DNA from: Durusdinium trenchii
Lineage: Eukaryota; Sar; Dinophyceae; Suessiales; Symbiodiniaceae
NCBI GenBank assembly: GCA_963970005.1
Contig: CAXAMN010027506.1
Location: 236,984 to 300,983, forward strand
Reading direction: 5' to 3'
Length of the DNA stretch: 64,000 nt
Of this stretch, positions 27,466 through 38,772 are shown piece after piece. The notes under the pieces were generated by a model. That model worked only from the letters and a program-made list of their open reading frames with translations, did not search any database and was not told the DNA's origin. How positions within the stretch are numbered: the stretch's first letter is position 1; each line of letters starts with the position of its first letter. A program made the position numbers and the translations under genes.

Positions 27466-30390
27466 CATCTTTATCAGTGTCCTTGGAAGGACATGGGCGA
27501 CGACTGGCGGGGGGGCAGGGGTCAGCTGGGAGGTGGGTGGGAGCCCACAAATCTTGGCTTTGCATGTTTTTGCCGAACCTCATTTTCTGCTGCTTTATGA
27601 ATTGAAGCACTACAATGGTTAACACAGCTCCACTGCCTTTCAGACACTCACATTCACTTCAATGTGGAAACTTGGAGTTTCATTGAACCGGAACATACCT
27701 TGATTTATATAGCTTCAACTTGCGCACACGTGTTATCTATCCTCCTTGAACATAAATGCGAAGTGTTGTGGACAACACTTATGTGCAGTGGGCAGTGCCT
27801 TTAGGCCTCTGTCCAGCTTTTTGCAAAGCAAAGAGGGATCCCGTTGATCTTGACCTTGAATAGATTACCCCAGCGAAAAGTGCTAAGTGGCTTTTAACTG
27901 CCTCCTTCTGGCGACCATCTGAAAGTGCTGCCTAATTCATTGTTTCACCTGCACGTTATTGATAAAGAGCTTCTTTCTCAGCTGTTTTGATCTTTTCCCC
28001 CTCTTTTGTTCACCTTTTTCATCTGATCTTGCACTTGCCAGGCTCGGACCTTGGAACGCGCACGCAAGGACAAAACACATACTTGACGAGGGCGACCAAA
28101 AAAAGTCTCTGCTTCCCACCAAAGCCCTGCAAGCACCAATTCTTCAGCCTCTTCGCTAGTTCGATGATCTCAAGCCAGTGTTTGCATGAGTTTTTTTGCG
28201 GTTTCAGGATTCCGCGCACTTGAACTGTCGGATGAACTGCAAGAAAGTTGCCTCGGCTGCTTGTTGACCGACACTTCATTCCTTGACTGGGAAACTCTCA
28301 AAGTTCAAGACTTTGAAGGACCGTCAGCTGGCAGCATGCAGTGCATGTTCTTAGTGATCCACATGGCCAACTAGCTTCCAGGTTGGTTGTTCGCTGATGT
28401 TTCTTCAGTTTGGTGGTCCTCTAATCCTTTTTTGTTCTCTCCACCTCCGGGCTGCACTGCCAACAACAATCGAACTCAGTTGACGCAAAACATGCTGAAA
28501 CTGTTAGAGTCCATGCTGGCATCTTGATCGCATTGTGAAACTTGAATGTCGAACGCATGAACGCTCGTCTCGCTCCGAGGCAGCGTGTAAACAGGTTTCA
28601 TTGGCAAAAGCCACAGAGGGCACTTTGAATTCGCATGTTTGAATGAACATTCACACGTTTTTGGACACAACGATGAAGTTCAACAAGTGGCACGCTATAG
28701 AATTGTGTGGTCAAAAACTATGTCGAACATGGTACACTATCTAAGGTCGTTCAAGGTTTCTTGGAAGACGGACAATCTCAGACAAACACATTTACCCAAC
28801 ATTTTGGAGAGTTGAACGTTTACACTCACAGCAGCTCATGCACATGCTCAAAAATGTGAGTTTGCTGCTTGAAACATAGCTGATTTGCTTCTTGGCTGAA
28901 AGCAGTGCGGGCGGCTGTCTGACAAACTGATTGAATTTACACCTGCCTGATTGTTCGGGTTGGTTTTTGCGTGGACGTTTCTTTGTTTGTTTTGGTTCGT
29001 TTTCATGCCAGCCAGCAGTTTTGTTATTCTCCATTTTTGTGCGGAGAAGGTGTTTGGGTGTTTTGTTAAAACATACATTTCTGTCCATGGGTGCAATGGC
29101 ATTTCCCTGCCAACAAACAAATTTGTTCATCGTTGAACGGGTCGTATTTCCGTTCTTTGAAATGCTTGAGAAAGATGGTGGAGAGTTGTCTGTGGTGGTT
29201 CGATGTTTTTTTGAGTGCGAAACGCAAACCAACAATTCTTTGATGAAGAGGAACGTGTTATCTAGCTGCTTCGTTTTGCTCTGTGAAGGGGTTCTTGTGA
29301 ACCACCCAAGTGCGATTTTTGTAGCTGCGTTGCCAGTGCATGTCAACGGACCCTGTTGTGGTTGTTGCGCCCACTTTGCGCGTGTGATATGTTTCATTTA
29401 TTTCGTTATTCAATTTGCAGGTTTTTGGTGCGCTCTGTGAAGGTTGAATGCATCGACTTGGGCTCCATATTTTTAGGGTTTGCTTTAGCATCTGTAAGAA
29501 GAGTTGTTTTGAAGGTGTTGTCATTGTTTGCAGATGAATGCTTGCAATTGTTGGTTTTGACCAATGACGATGTGTGATTCTGCGACGCATGAAGGTCTGG
29601 AATTGAACTGCAGAATGCGAAAACACAGGCTTCTGGCATCATCCACTATTACCAATAGTTGGACACACATCCACATCACCTGCCACTGGTTGAGGACCAA
29701 CTTGTTTGGTTTGGCATCGATTGAGCTTGTAGCGCCATGGCCCCAAAGGTTCGTTGTGCTCAGTCCAAGGTGAGTCGGTGGGAAGGGTTTCATTCTGTAG
29801 ATATTTTTTTGCTATATTATATAAATTGGGTCAAAACAAGACATCACAAAGGCGGATATTCAAATATTGTTTTGCGTGATTAACAATTGCACAGATACAA
29901 ATCTTAAGGATGCTCGGATATCAAAACATGACGCACAGATTCCACAAGTTAAACACTTCAACAAAAGGTTGCGTCCTGCCGACCAACCTATTTACTGTAA
30001 TTTGTAAATCGTCGGATCATCATGGCTCCTCGCTTCAGGAAGCGGCAGCGAAGATGGAGGCTGAACTTCTCCAGCAGCTCGAAGAAGGAGGTGTGCTGAA
30101 AAGTCAGACACGTTTGGGGGAAGGGATCCTGACCTTGCCTTCCAGGCACTGAGAGTTGCAACATGGGCCAAAGCATAGGGTAGGCTGGATGAGACCATTT
30201 CTTGTTGTGTACTTGACTGCGATCGGACCATCGTGTGGCAGGTTTGGAGTCCAAACGTGCAAAATGTGACCTCCAGCAGTCTTTTTCTTTTTTGTAAACG
30301 ACACTTCAACATCTTCGCTGGTTTTGAGATGACCACCACGACATACAGGAATCGAATCATATCCCCCAATATACAGATACTACTTTATAC

Positions 30391-30433
30391 AGATAGATAG
30401 ATAGCTAGCTAGATAGATAGATAGATAGATAGA
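30391..30433. repeat. GATA tetranucleotide microsatellite
   Basis: About ten GATA units, interrupted in the middle by GCTA variants. Confidence 0.9.
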
Positions 30434-31609
30434 GCCTCTGTGTTCTTTTTTTCTCCATTCTCACCAGACTTGCCAAGTCTTCTGTTCCAGCAACAAGTGG
30501 GTTTGTCAAACCAGCTCGAAGATGACGATGACTCCAAAAGGTGCTTTCAATCCTGTGTTGCTAGTAGAAACAATGGGTAGAAGCTGGACGTGACTGACAT
30601 GTTGAACACGGAATATGAGTAGCAGCTGCTTCGGAAACAGAATGTGCTCTGCCCCCCTCTAAGCAGGGCACGGATCAAGAGTGCTGAGAACCCAACCAAA
30701 GCTCCTCAAAGCAGCTGAAAAACAGGCTTTTCAGAAATCTCCCTTGATTCAGATTTTTTTGGGGACACCCTAGGTGTTGGTGTACACTTTTCTTGGATCA
30801 CAATGAAAGACTGATCAGGTCGTGCTGTCCTTTTTCAATCGTCTCGAAATCGAAGAGGTGGAAAAGCTGAAGCTTAAATGGGCTAACTGGACTGAAGGAT
30901 TCAGCTCCGTTCCCAAGGGGTGCCTTGAAGAGCCTTGAACCGCAACACTGCAAGAAGAAACCCAAGGCTGGTACAGCGTACAGAAATAAGATGAAATCAC
31001 ATATGACATACACTTGGGCCCGGTGGAGGCACCATGGAGGGGCTTCAAGCGGTCTTTTCTGCGCTGGCAGACGCTCGGTGTTTGCGGGTTGGTGTTGGAT
31101 GAGGCGGACGAAGGAGAATGTGGTTGTTGGGGAAGGGTAGGGTTTCAATTGGTTTTTGGGTTCAAAAACAGAAGAGGGAATGACATGCCAGCTATACATG
31201 CCTTCGTTTGCACTTTTTGGAATGACACGAGGACGCCGAGATCGGGTGTAGGGCCGCAACTGAGCTTCAAAGCGAGACAGCCAGGTCGTGCCCTCAAATA
31301 AGAGGCGGTGTATTGGAAGAAGGCTGTTGTAGGTAGGCCCTGTTTTGATTTGACGATTTGTCAGCGTTTGCTGAAGACGATCGTTTTGACCCATTCTTTT
31401 CATGTTCATTTTGCGATGTGCATGTGCATCCCAATCAGTGTTGACCAAGAATCTTTGCTCCCAGCTCCGCAATGCTGGTACTTACGGGGGCATGCGGCAT
31501 GGTCCTTTCATAAAAGGTAGATTCTAACTTCACGATTGCCTGACCCACCCACCAGGAGACTGATGGCACTGATGGCTCATTGGCTCCCTCGAACTGATTG
31601 CCCTTGCAG

Positions 31610-31760
31610 CACGGAACCCGAGGCCAGCGAGACCTTCGTGTCGCACTTCTATGGCCGTATGCCCTTCGTCCTGGACTGCGGAGATCTGGTGGCCCATCGC
31701 TGGACTTTGGAGGACGACCGACGGGCCTGCGAGACCAACGCGCGTTTGCGTCGTGATGGC
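31610..31760 (+). CDS. JmjC gene, candidate N-terminal exon
   Basis: Acceptor CCCTTGCAG ends at 31609. The frame reads TEPEASETFVSHFYGRMPFV then LDCGDLVAHRWTLEDD. A phenylalanine/tyrosine-rich helix followed by a MPFVL strand fits the region before the cupin barrel in NO66-like proteins, where FF..YW..KP is typical. The end is placed before GTAAAT. GC content is much higher than in the flanking DNA. It is connected to the JmjC exons by position and by this weak similarity only. Confidence 0.45.
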
Positions 31761-32774
31761 GTAAATGGGCCTCAGGCGCCAACGTCGTCTGGAAAAAGGA
31801 GGTGCTTTAAAGGCAGGGAGTCGGTGAAAAAGAGTAGGGAAGGTGGGGGGTGTCTGGGGTAAGTGGGGGTTCAGCCGGAGTGGAACATTCTTTTGGTATG
31901 AGTGCCAGCAGCCATCTGCCAGAGGTCAAAGGATTCTTCTTTTGGAGCTCGGTCATGGAGCTCTTTGGTGTTTCGAGTGTTCAGTCTGCGACAAAGTTGG
32001 GACCGACCCATGATGATTCCAAGCAGAAGAAAGCGTGGCGAGCAGCGTATCGCTCGCTCGATCCGGTCAATCCATTGGCAGGATCAAGTGCTATTGCTCC
32101 GACATGAGAGCTATGAGGTCTACCAAAAGGATGCATTGCCGAAAAAGCCGATCCAACTGTTTCTTCGATCAAGAGGGCGTTTTGCATTTCAGTCGGGAAA
32201 TGCTGTTTAAACGAGTTTGCTTGTATTATGGACCACACAATATTTGCACTCTGATGAGTCATCGGACCTGTTGTCTTCACACATGGTCGATTAGTTCAGA
32301 AACTTGGGTTGGACCTCAGAAAACCAGGCCATTGGCACCTCTTTCCACGGGCCGGGGGTGCCGTGATCTAACGTGCTATGCGGCGTTTTCCAGGGTGCCC
32401 CTGGTGCAATACACCTGCTGGGCACGACCGGTCCACCAAGCAAGCACTCAACTTGAAAATGCTGACTTTTCTGGTGATCTTAGGCCGGTTGGTTTGCATA
32501 CTGGCCTACTGGTTCCAGCGCGCTCAAGAAAGCTGAGGACGGGTTACAGTCGCTTCACACATCCTGTGGGAAGCCCAGTGCGATCAGCTGGTCGCTGATG
32601 CTACTGGGCAAGCGGAAAGATGAGCGTGGCACCACCGATCATGTCAGTTTATGGCTGGAGGCCTGTCCTCACATTCTGGCAAGAGAAGAAATCTCAGATG
32701 AATTCCCTTGCTTGGCAAATGGATACTCAGCAAAGTCCACCAGCTTTGATTTGGGATTAAAGAAGAACCTCTTG

Positions 32775-32791
32775 TTTTTTTTTTTTTTTTT
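32775..32791. repeat. T17 homopolymer
   Basis: Seventeen consecutive Ts followed by AACAAAAAG. It could be the A-tail of a minus-strand retroposed sequence, but no body is recognised on its 5' side. Confidence 0.7.
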
Positions 32792-33081
32792 AACAAAAAG
32801 AACACATCGACCACCTGGCTCATTGACCACCTGAGGCCATTGGCCAGGCACAGGCGCACAGCTTCATGGTCGACACGACCGAGGTGGTCGACACGACCGA
32901 GGCCTCGGTGCGGCAAGGTGCGGACGTGGGATGGTTTTCGGTGGAGGGGTGGCAACTGCTGGGCCCTGTCGGTTGTTCAAGCTGTTTCTAAGAAAGAGGA
33001 TTTTGCGTGGCAATCCGGTCTTGGAGCGGGTGCTGAACACACTCCTTTCCTGTGCACATGCCGCAGAACATGCGGTGCCAG

Positions 33082-33173
33082 GCTTGGAGATGGGCACTTG
33101 GGTGATCAGCAGTGGGAATTCCCTGTCACCGCAGCTGGCGCAGATTTGTCTTGCGCTGCAAAGCTCTTTCCAG
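33082..33173 (+). CDS. JmjC gene, candidate exon before the HxD exon
   Basis: The donor CAG|GTGTGC is after 33173. In the frame LGDGHLGDQQWEF...DLSCAAKLFP the exon ends in phase 1, and the leftover G plus CT from the next exon gives Ala. The next frame then reads AAEVPFVTTNVYIS. The alternative frame (SPQLAQICLALQSSF) is also protein-like but does not match phase. The start is uncertain. Confidence 0.4.
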
Positions 33174-33413
33174 GTGTGCCGCACCGTGGGTGGGCTTTCA
33201 GAGCACAAAAGGAAGTTCAGGGGGCTTTGCATATACCGGGGCCGGGCAGGGTGTGGCGTGCGAAAGGAGGAATGGGAGTAACCACCCAAAGACTGTTTCA
33301 TGTTATATATATATGTATACATATGTAATGTAAAGAGGTGAATGACTCAATCCCTGCACTTTCTACCAGGCATAGCCTGCGGCATAGCTGGCCTACTTTG
33401 CCTTCACCTGTAG

Positions 33414-33523
33414 CTGCCGAGGTGCCATTTGTGACGACCAATGTCTACATCTCTCGCTTGGACTCACCCATCACGGCGCCTTTGCACACAGATCGCTTTG
33501 ACTCCTTCATCATGCAGACGGAG
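33414..33523 (+). CDS. JmjC gene, exon with Fe-binding HTD
   Basis: Acceptor TTCACCTGTAG ends at 33413. The frame AEVPFVTTNVYISRL, then APLHTDRFDSFIMQTE, is a clear JmjC/cupin_4 strand set. It has the His-x-Asp of the metal site, and a following FIMQ strand where the family has F(I/V)LQ. The exon is 110 bases and ends on a codon boundary before GCCAAA, a GC-type donor. The next coding block begins with GAKRW, as the family requires after ..LQ-x-E-G. Confidence 0.7.
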
Positions 33524-33609
33524 GCCAAACAACTTCGGTGGATGTGTTCATGTGTTTCGTTGTCAGGCAAAAGACTACAGAGTTGTTATAGACTATAGAC
33601 CTTATAGTT

Positions 33610-33631
33610 CTACAACCTTCAGAGGTTGTAG
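33610..33631. repeat. Perfect 8-bp hairpin in the JmjC intron
   Basis: CTACAACC and GGTTGTAG are separated by TTCAGA. A second small palindrome (CTATAGACCTTATAG) lies next to it. Confidence 0.6.
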
Positions 33632-33933
33632 CCATCAACAAGCAGAGAAAGGAATTCGTGACTTGAGTAATGAGTCGTATTTATTCCTGACGTACCACCG
33701 AACAGGACCCAAAGAAATCACCCACAACCAGGTTTTTGCTTCCAAAAATTCCCTCATCCACAAGACCTGTTCCCCAAATCCTTCGATGTCGGCGCCCAAT
33801 CACATCCGCAGGGGTTAGCTGGGTAGCTGCCGTCCGAAGGTTGACCTCACAAACCTGGTGACCAAGTCTGGGAAGGTCTCCTCCTCCTCCTCCTCCTCAG
33901 CTCCACTCGGATGACTCCGGACGACTCCGGCAG

Positions 33934-33993
33934 GGCGCCAAGCGTTGGAGGATCTTCGGCCCCGGCGCGGCCACGCCGCGCTGGCCCGTGCTG
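33934..33993 (+). CDS. JmjC gene, exon with GAKRWRIFGP
   Basis: Acceptor CTCCGGCAG ends at 33933. The frame reads GAKRWRIFGPGAATPRWPVL, equivalent to the family block G-x-K-x-W-x-(L/V/I)-(Y/F)-x-P after the HxD strand. The 3' end is uncertain. A GA-type donor after 33993 keeps phase with the next exon; a GT donor at 34037 (CGACCGG|GTGGGC) would lengthen the exon by about 14 codons but break phase. Confidence 0.65.
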
Positions 33994-34603
33994 GATGCTG
34001 GGATGAGCGACAGGCGACGCTGGGATGAGCGACCGGGTGGGCCGGGGTGGAGGTTAGCCGCATGTAGCACAGTCCTTTTTGGAGGGAAGAGAGCCACCAA
34101 TGAGCTGAGAGTGGGCAAGGTCGACTCCTTGCGTGTTTGCCTTTTTGTGTTGTTTTTTGCCCAAGGAGTTGGAAGCAACCAGTTGTCAATTTGACCAAAA
34201 CGACCGAACACAAGTTGTTTGTCAAAGCTGACAGGGGCAAAGCGGGGGACGTGCTCTATTTGGAACAGGCGTGGGGGGAAAGAGTGGCGTGTTTCCTTGG
34301 AACATATATAATACTATAAGGTTTGCACGTCGTGGTTTGGGAGGCCATTCGGCATAAACGTTTACTGTAGTTGAAAGTTCAAAGGAAGCCGCTAAGCTGC
34401 AGCTTTGATCCAGGAGTTTGACAAGGGTGGTACTCAGAGCATCTTCAGGATGCCCCCAGCTAAAACTTCACCGTGGCGGAATTTGCTCTGTAGGCCGCCA
34501 GGTTGCCCGTGGAAGTGAGTGGTGGAGTGGATCCTTAGAAAGGTATAAACTACAATTATTGCATAGAACTAGAACAGGCAAAGATTCTCAAAGACACGAG
34601 ATG

Positions 34604-34666
34604 TCGGTTGGAGGCCATCGCCACTAGGTTGGAGGCCATCGCTCTTAGGGTGCAGGTCATCGCTCC
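34604..34666. repeat. Three units of a 21-bp minisatellite
   Basis: Units 34604-34624, 34625-34645 and 34646-34666 follow the consensus TAGGTTGGAGGCCATCGCTCT. The same unit makes the larger array at 38528-38772, 3.9 kb away. Confidence 0.85.
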
Positions 34667-34960
34667 TCAAAGAATTCACAAAGACAGGAGATGCCCCCGA
34701 AGATGCGGAGCACTAAGCGCTCCTCCCCTTGGGCCCTCCTTTTTGGTTCTATCGAATCGACCCGAGCGGCTGGGCCTTGGGTGTGAATGGGCGGATACCC
34801 AGGCCCAGCGCGTGTATCGCCCAAAAGCAGCACGTGTGTCGCCCGAAAGTGCCGGGATCAGGGATCAGGTCACCGCCAAGTAGGCTGACCTATGCAGGTT
34901 GTGATCGGAAACAGTTGCAGCTTAGAGGCCTAGAGGCAGAGGCTTGTCTCGACCCGTCAG

Positions 34961-35047
34961 GTCGGCCCCTTGCTACTGGATGAATGTCTCAAATCTGGCG
35001 AAGTCGTGTACCTGCCAAGGGGCTTCCCACACGCCTTTTGGGCTGAA
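34961..35047 (+). CDS. JmjC gene, exon with second Fe-binding histidine
   Basis: Acceptor CCCGTCAG ends at 34960; an earlier AG at 34939 gives the same phase with seven more codons. The frame VGPLLLDECLKSGEVVYLPR, then GFPHAFWAE, corresponds to L-x-x-GD-x-LY-(F/L)-PRG-x-x-H in JmjC oxygenases. His in PHAF is the third metal ligand. The exon ends at GAA before GCAGTG, another GC-type donor. Confidence 0.7.
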
Positions 35048-35262
35048 GCAGTGTCGTGCGTCCGAAGCGCTTAAGCCGTCAAGCCGCGGCTTTCGAAACC
35101 TGTCGGTGTCTCTGTTTGTTCATGCTTGTGGTCCCACATGGTGCTTCTATGGCAGTGGGTGGATATCAGGGTTGAACATTTGATTGACAGAGCGAGCTCG
35201 GAACAGGCTCGGTGCCTTGCACCGGGGCTGGCTCGTGTGATGAGGCAACCAGCACCTTCCAG

Positions 35263-35307
35263 ACCAGTTCGGTGTCTGGGAAAACGGGCTACTCCACGAG
35301 CTTGACG
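35263..35307 (+). CDS. JmjC gene, short exon TSSVSGKTGYSTSLT
   Basis: Acceptor CACCTTCCAG ends at 35262. The exon starts in phase 0, matching the end of the preceding exon, and ends before GTGACC. The words YSTSLT plus HL in the next island reproduce the S-x-SLHLT block that follows the second metal histidine in NO66/MINA53. One base at the following junction is unresolved. Confidence 0.6.
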
Positions 35308-35501
35308 GTGACCTGGTGGAATGGGGTGGTTACGGTGGAAAGTGGTAGTAGGACACCTTTTTGGGTGGAAAAGTGTCGAGATTCTACTCGGGCGTCGAAA
35401 GAAACCAGCGAGAGGAATGAAAAAAGAGTGCGAGAGGTGGGTTGATTCTCCATCGTCTTTCATTTTTACCATCCGCTTTGGCCTTCGACTCTCGTTGGGA
35501 G

Positions 35502-35645
35502 TCCACCTGAATACACCTCGTCGAAGCACGGAGTCGCTCGTCGGCGAGGTGAGTTTGCTGCTGGAGTCGGTGGGCCTCACCGTGGACAAGGTCCTCCGCT
35601 GCGCTGCCGGGATCCACGAGGCCGTGTGTGTGATGTGTGTCACAG
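35502..35645 (+). CDS. JmjC gene, exon after the cupin barrel
   Basis: Acceptor CGTTGGGAG ends at 35501. The frame HLNTPRRSTESLVGEVSLLL, then ESVGLTVDKVLRCAAG, is helical and matches the helix after SLHLT in this family. GT donors are available after GAGGCC (about 35620) and at CACAG|GTGTGG (35645). GAGGTGAGT inside the island is a tempting alternative donor. Confidence 0.5.
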
Positions 35646-35921
35646 GTGTGGCATGTTCCGTGAGCTTCCATGGAAAACTGGTGCGGGACAAAGGGGACCA
35701 GAGGGATTGGGATGAAGATGATGAAGGGATGGCTTTGCAATGAGAAATGAGTGCAACTCCTTGAGGAGAGAGTGCCTTCCCACGGAGTGTTTCTCTGATG
35801 ACATTCAAGAATTGCCATAATGAAACGGTTGTTGGAATAGCCATAATGGGTTTCAATCCATAGGTGGTTCCAACACATATATTGTTCCAACACGCTGGCA
35901 TACCCCCGGTCACATGCCCAG

Positions 35922-35976
35922 ATTCGCGGCGGACATATCTTTGGTTCCTTCGCTTCCTCCAAACCTGGAAGGAACG
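35922..35976 (+). CDS. Candidate exon, possibly next in the JmjC gene
   Basis: AG acceptor at 35920-35921, donor GTTAGG at 35977. The frame FAADISLVPSLPPNLEG has a double proline similar to the RxxLPxx segment following the JmjC domain. The link to the same gene is by position and phase plausibility only. Confidence 0.35.
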
Positions 35977-36616
35977 GTTAGGCTCGTTAGTTCGGTTTCG
36001 GGAATTGGTTCAACGAGCCTAGCCTACCGCATGCCGCATAGCTTTCTTCATCTCCAGGGCCGGAACGCGCTGGGGCAATGCTTTGGTGCGGAAGAGATTC
36101 TGGTGGCCACGCCACAACACGAGTGGCTCGGTGTGTGGTGCTTTTCTTGTTGGAAGGCTGTTAGTTGGCTTTATCTGGTTTTGGCCCATCACCGTAGTAT
36201 GGGTGCGACTCCAAAGATGGAAAAATGACAGACTGCGAACACGATGTGGAAAACACCCGGGAATAGATGGGAAGAGCATGCCTTTTATGGACTTCTACTC
36301 CACAACAATATCCAGTTGAATTCTCCCGCCCCCCAAACAGCTTTGTGTGACTCTGGGCTGAAAAGAGACGGGACAATGTTGACCTGGCCTGAGGTCACTG
36401 CGCGCTACGCTGCCCATTGGCCCTTTGTCTGATGCGCTGGAATTGTTGGGAATCATCTCGTCCCAGATGTGTCTAAGATTCCAGTTGACATGATCTCATT
36501 ACAATAAATCCAAACTTTAAGTGACAGCATTATCCACAAAATATCTAGCGTTTTGCTGCTTATGTTTGGCGCCTCACACCAAGCGCAAAAAACGCCAGGC
36601 TTTCTAGCGCCCTTAG

Positions 36617-36683
36617 TGGCACCGGAGCTCCGTAGATCTGCCAAGACGCATGAGGAGCAGGAGGAGATCTGGGTGGAGGCTGG
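36617..36683 (+). CDS. Candidate exon, unknown protein
   Basis: AG at 36615-36616 and GTAGGG after 36683 frame a GC-rich island reading APELRRSAKTHEEQEEIWVE, a charged helix. It may belong to the C-terminus of the JmjC gene. Confidence 0.35.
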
Positions 36684-38527
36684 GTAGGGCTCTGTCCATT
36701 TGGGTAGGGATTGAGAGAGTGGCCAGCCTGGCCAGTGGCGGTTTGGACTGTGGACTCCGAACCTGGACTCCGAGCTGAATCGCCGGTTTTGGCCCATGAA
36801 TGGCATCTTCAAGTGCTGTTATGCTCTTCTTCTGGAGTGGTCAGGGCATGGTGAAAGAGATGAATCGCTTGGCAAGGAGTTGCCAACTGGAGACTTGACT
36901 GAAAAGAACGCCGGACCGATGAGACGCCTACCCGATGAGACGCCTACAAGGGGAGCTCCCTTAAAGATAGCTCGCTGTCCACCCGCCATGAAAAAGCCGG
37001 TGACGGGTGGTCGGGTGGGCATTAGATAGGTGCGGATAGAGATGTTTGGGGCACTCACGTCTTTATGTGCATTTGGACTTGGTTCGTGTGAGTTCGGAGT
37101 TGGGAAGATTTGTTTTTGGTGCTCACAACTGTTGCCACTCATTCACCACGGCACGTGTGCCACATGGTCGACTTCGCAGCCCGTTCGCGTCCCTCAGACC
37201 GACCTTCGAACGGAGGGCGTCCCGCTTTCGAACACATGGGTCGTTGGAGGGACCGTCGTCACCCCGGACGCCAAGGAGCATGGATGGTGTTGGTGCAATT
37301 TCATTTAAAGAAAACAGACATGGACAAAGAGTACACACTTTTTCATAGTCAAAGACACAGAACACTTTGAACAACTTCTTTTTGTCCTTTTCTTTATGTT
37401 GCTTCGTGCTCCAGGCCCGCTGGCTAGCGGAGCGGGACATGCTTGAGAAAGTGCTACGCAGGCAGGTCTGGGCAGGGTGCTTAAGGGGACAATCTTGACG
37501 ATGGGGGTGGAGGTCGAACTACACTGAGTAGATCTGGGGCGCCGTTCGAGGGAACACGCCACAAGAACTGCAGGGGCGCTGCCCAGTCTTCCAAATTCTC
37601 AAGCAGCATTCAGGCCAAAAGGAGAGAAGTGATGGCGACACTTGGATTCTGCTGATGCAGATGGGTGTGGGTTTATTCAAGCTTTGTGGGCCTCCACAAT
37701 GTACCATACCTGAACATCCCTTGCAATTCATGGTCGCCCTTGCTTCTTTGCTTCATCGCCTTTCCAAGTTTCTTACATGATTGTTCGTTCAGCGCATGCG
37801 CGTTTCACATCATGTAGACGGTTGATGGTTTTTGCACCCCGCGTTTGGATCAACGGTCTAAATTACAAGTGAAACCCACCCGAAAGCCTGGTGAAGTCAT
37901 TGTCTCCTTTCTTGGGGCGCGGCGAGGGTGCTGAGCTACCTCTGGCATGCCCTTCCGCAAGCGACGGAGTGGTGCCGAGAGCGGGTTTACTCCACAGGCC
38001 TCGCTGGTGGGATGGCTGGACAAAAAGTAAGGTAAGCAAGCGAGCAGATTAAGGCAAAAGAAACACTTGATGCTTTGTCATTCTTTTTCCTTGCCTGGGT
38101 GGTTTGGTGGCCTCCCATCCGCCCCGCAGGGCACGACGATCGTCCGGCACGGTCCGTTTGGGCGGTCGTGGTTCCGATCCCAAAGACCCTCGGTCTTGGC
38201 ACGTTCGCTGTGCCTAAAGACCTAGGATTCTTTCTTGGTCCCAGTGAACGGCAATGGCTAGAACTGTACACGAGAATTGTACTTCTACCATTTCTTTCCT
38301 CGGGTTTGTTGTATAAACATCCTAACCTCTTGAAGGACCGTCGTTTCCATGTTGCAACATGTCGAGCTTCCATTCAGGTGCTGGGATTCCTTTTTTCGGC
38401 GCTCCCCCTCCGCAGGCGCGGTGCTGAAGCAGATCGAGCCCGACCAGCGTCACGAGGTGCCGAAGCATCGGGGTTCGAGAGGCTGCAGCTCTTGGGACGG
38501 TTTCTGTGCTGCATGATTTCTTCCATC

Positions 38528-38772
38528 TAGGTTGGAGGCCACCGCTCTTAGGTTGGAGGCCATCGCTAGTAGGTNNNNNNNNNNTAGGTTGGAGGCCACC
38601 GCTCTTAGGTTGGAGGCCATCGCTAGTAGGTTAGAGGCCATCGCTCTTAGGTTGAGGCCATCGCTAGTAGGTTGGAGGCCATCGCTCTGAGGTTGGAGGC
38701 CATCACTGGTAGGTTGGAGGCCACCGCTCTTAGGTTGGAGGCCATCACTGGTAGGTTGGAGGTCATCGCTCT
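38528..38772. repeat. 21-bp minisatellite array interrupted by a run of Ns
   Basis: At least eleven complete units of consensus TAGGTTGGAGGCCATCGCTCT; variants alternate (CCACCGCTCT, CCATCGCTAG, CCATCACTGG). Ten Ns at 38575-38584 mark an assembly gap inside the array, so the real length is unknown. The unit is a multiple of three, so all frames stay open: the minus strand reads as a heptapeptide repeat (ASNLRAM). This is probably incidental. Confidence 0.92.

Larger units (their letters stand above)
25557..31609. other. About 6 kb without a recognisable gene
   Basis: Mostly T-rich, low-GC DNA; short frames on both strands look like noise. Tandem duplications at 26638-26677 and 27434-27465 and a GATA microsatellite at 30391-30433 are the only clear structures. 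A frame of 175 codons (27073-27600, plus) has no domain I know and no exon-like composition break. Confidence 0.45.
31610..36683 (+). other. Split gene for a JmjC (cupin_4) 2-oxoglutarate dioxygenase, NO66/MINA53-like
   Basis: Short GC-rich islands on the plus strand, separated by AT-richer DNA, join into one JmjC protein. The order is an N-terminal helix region, NVYISRLDS, PLHTDRFDSFIMQTE, GAKRWRIFGP, SGEVVYLPRGFPHAFWAE, TGYSTSLT and HLNTPRRSTESLVG. HTD gives the first His and Asp of the Fe(II) facial triad, and the PHA block gives the second His. This order matches ribosomal-oxygenase-type JmjC proteins that hydroxylate histidine in ribosomal proteins. Several junctions are phase-consistent, and some donors are GC (perhaps GA) instead of GT, as dinoflagellates allow. 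The 5' and 3' ends are not defined. Confidence 0.72.

Noticed and set aside
30391..30433. CRISPR or satellite array
   Set aside because: It is a plain GATA microsatellite; no array with unique spacers was seen anywhere.
38160..38180. tRNA B-box-like words (GGTTC-GATCC type) here and near 38886
   Set aside because: No matching A box or cloverleaf could be drawn on either side.
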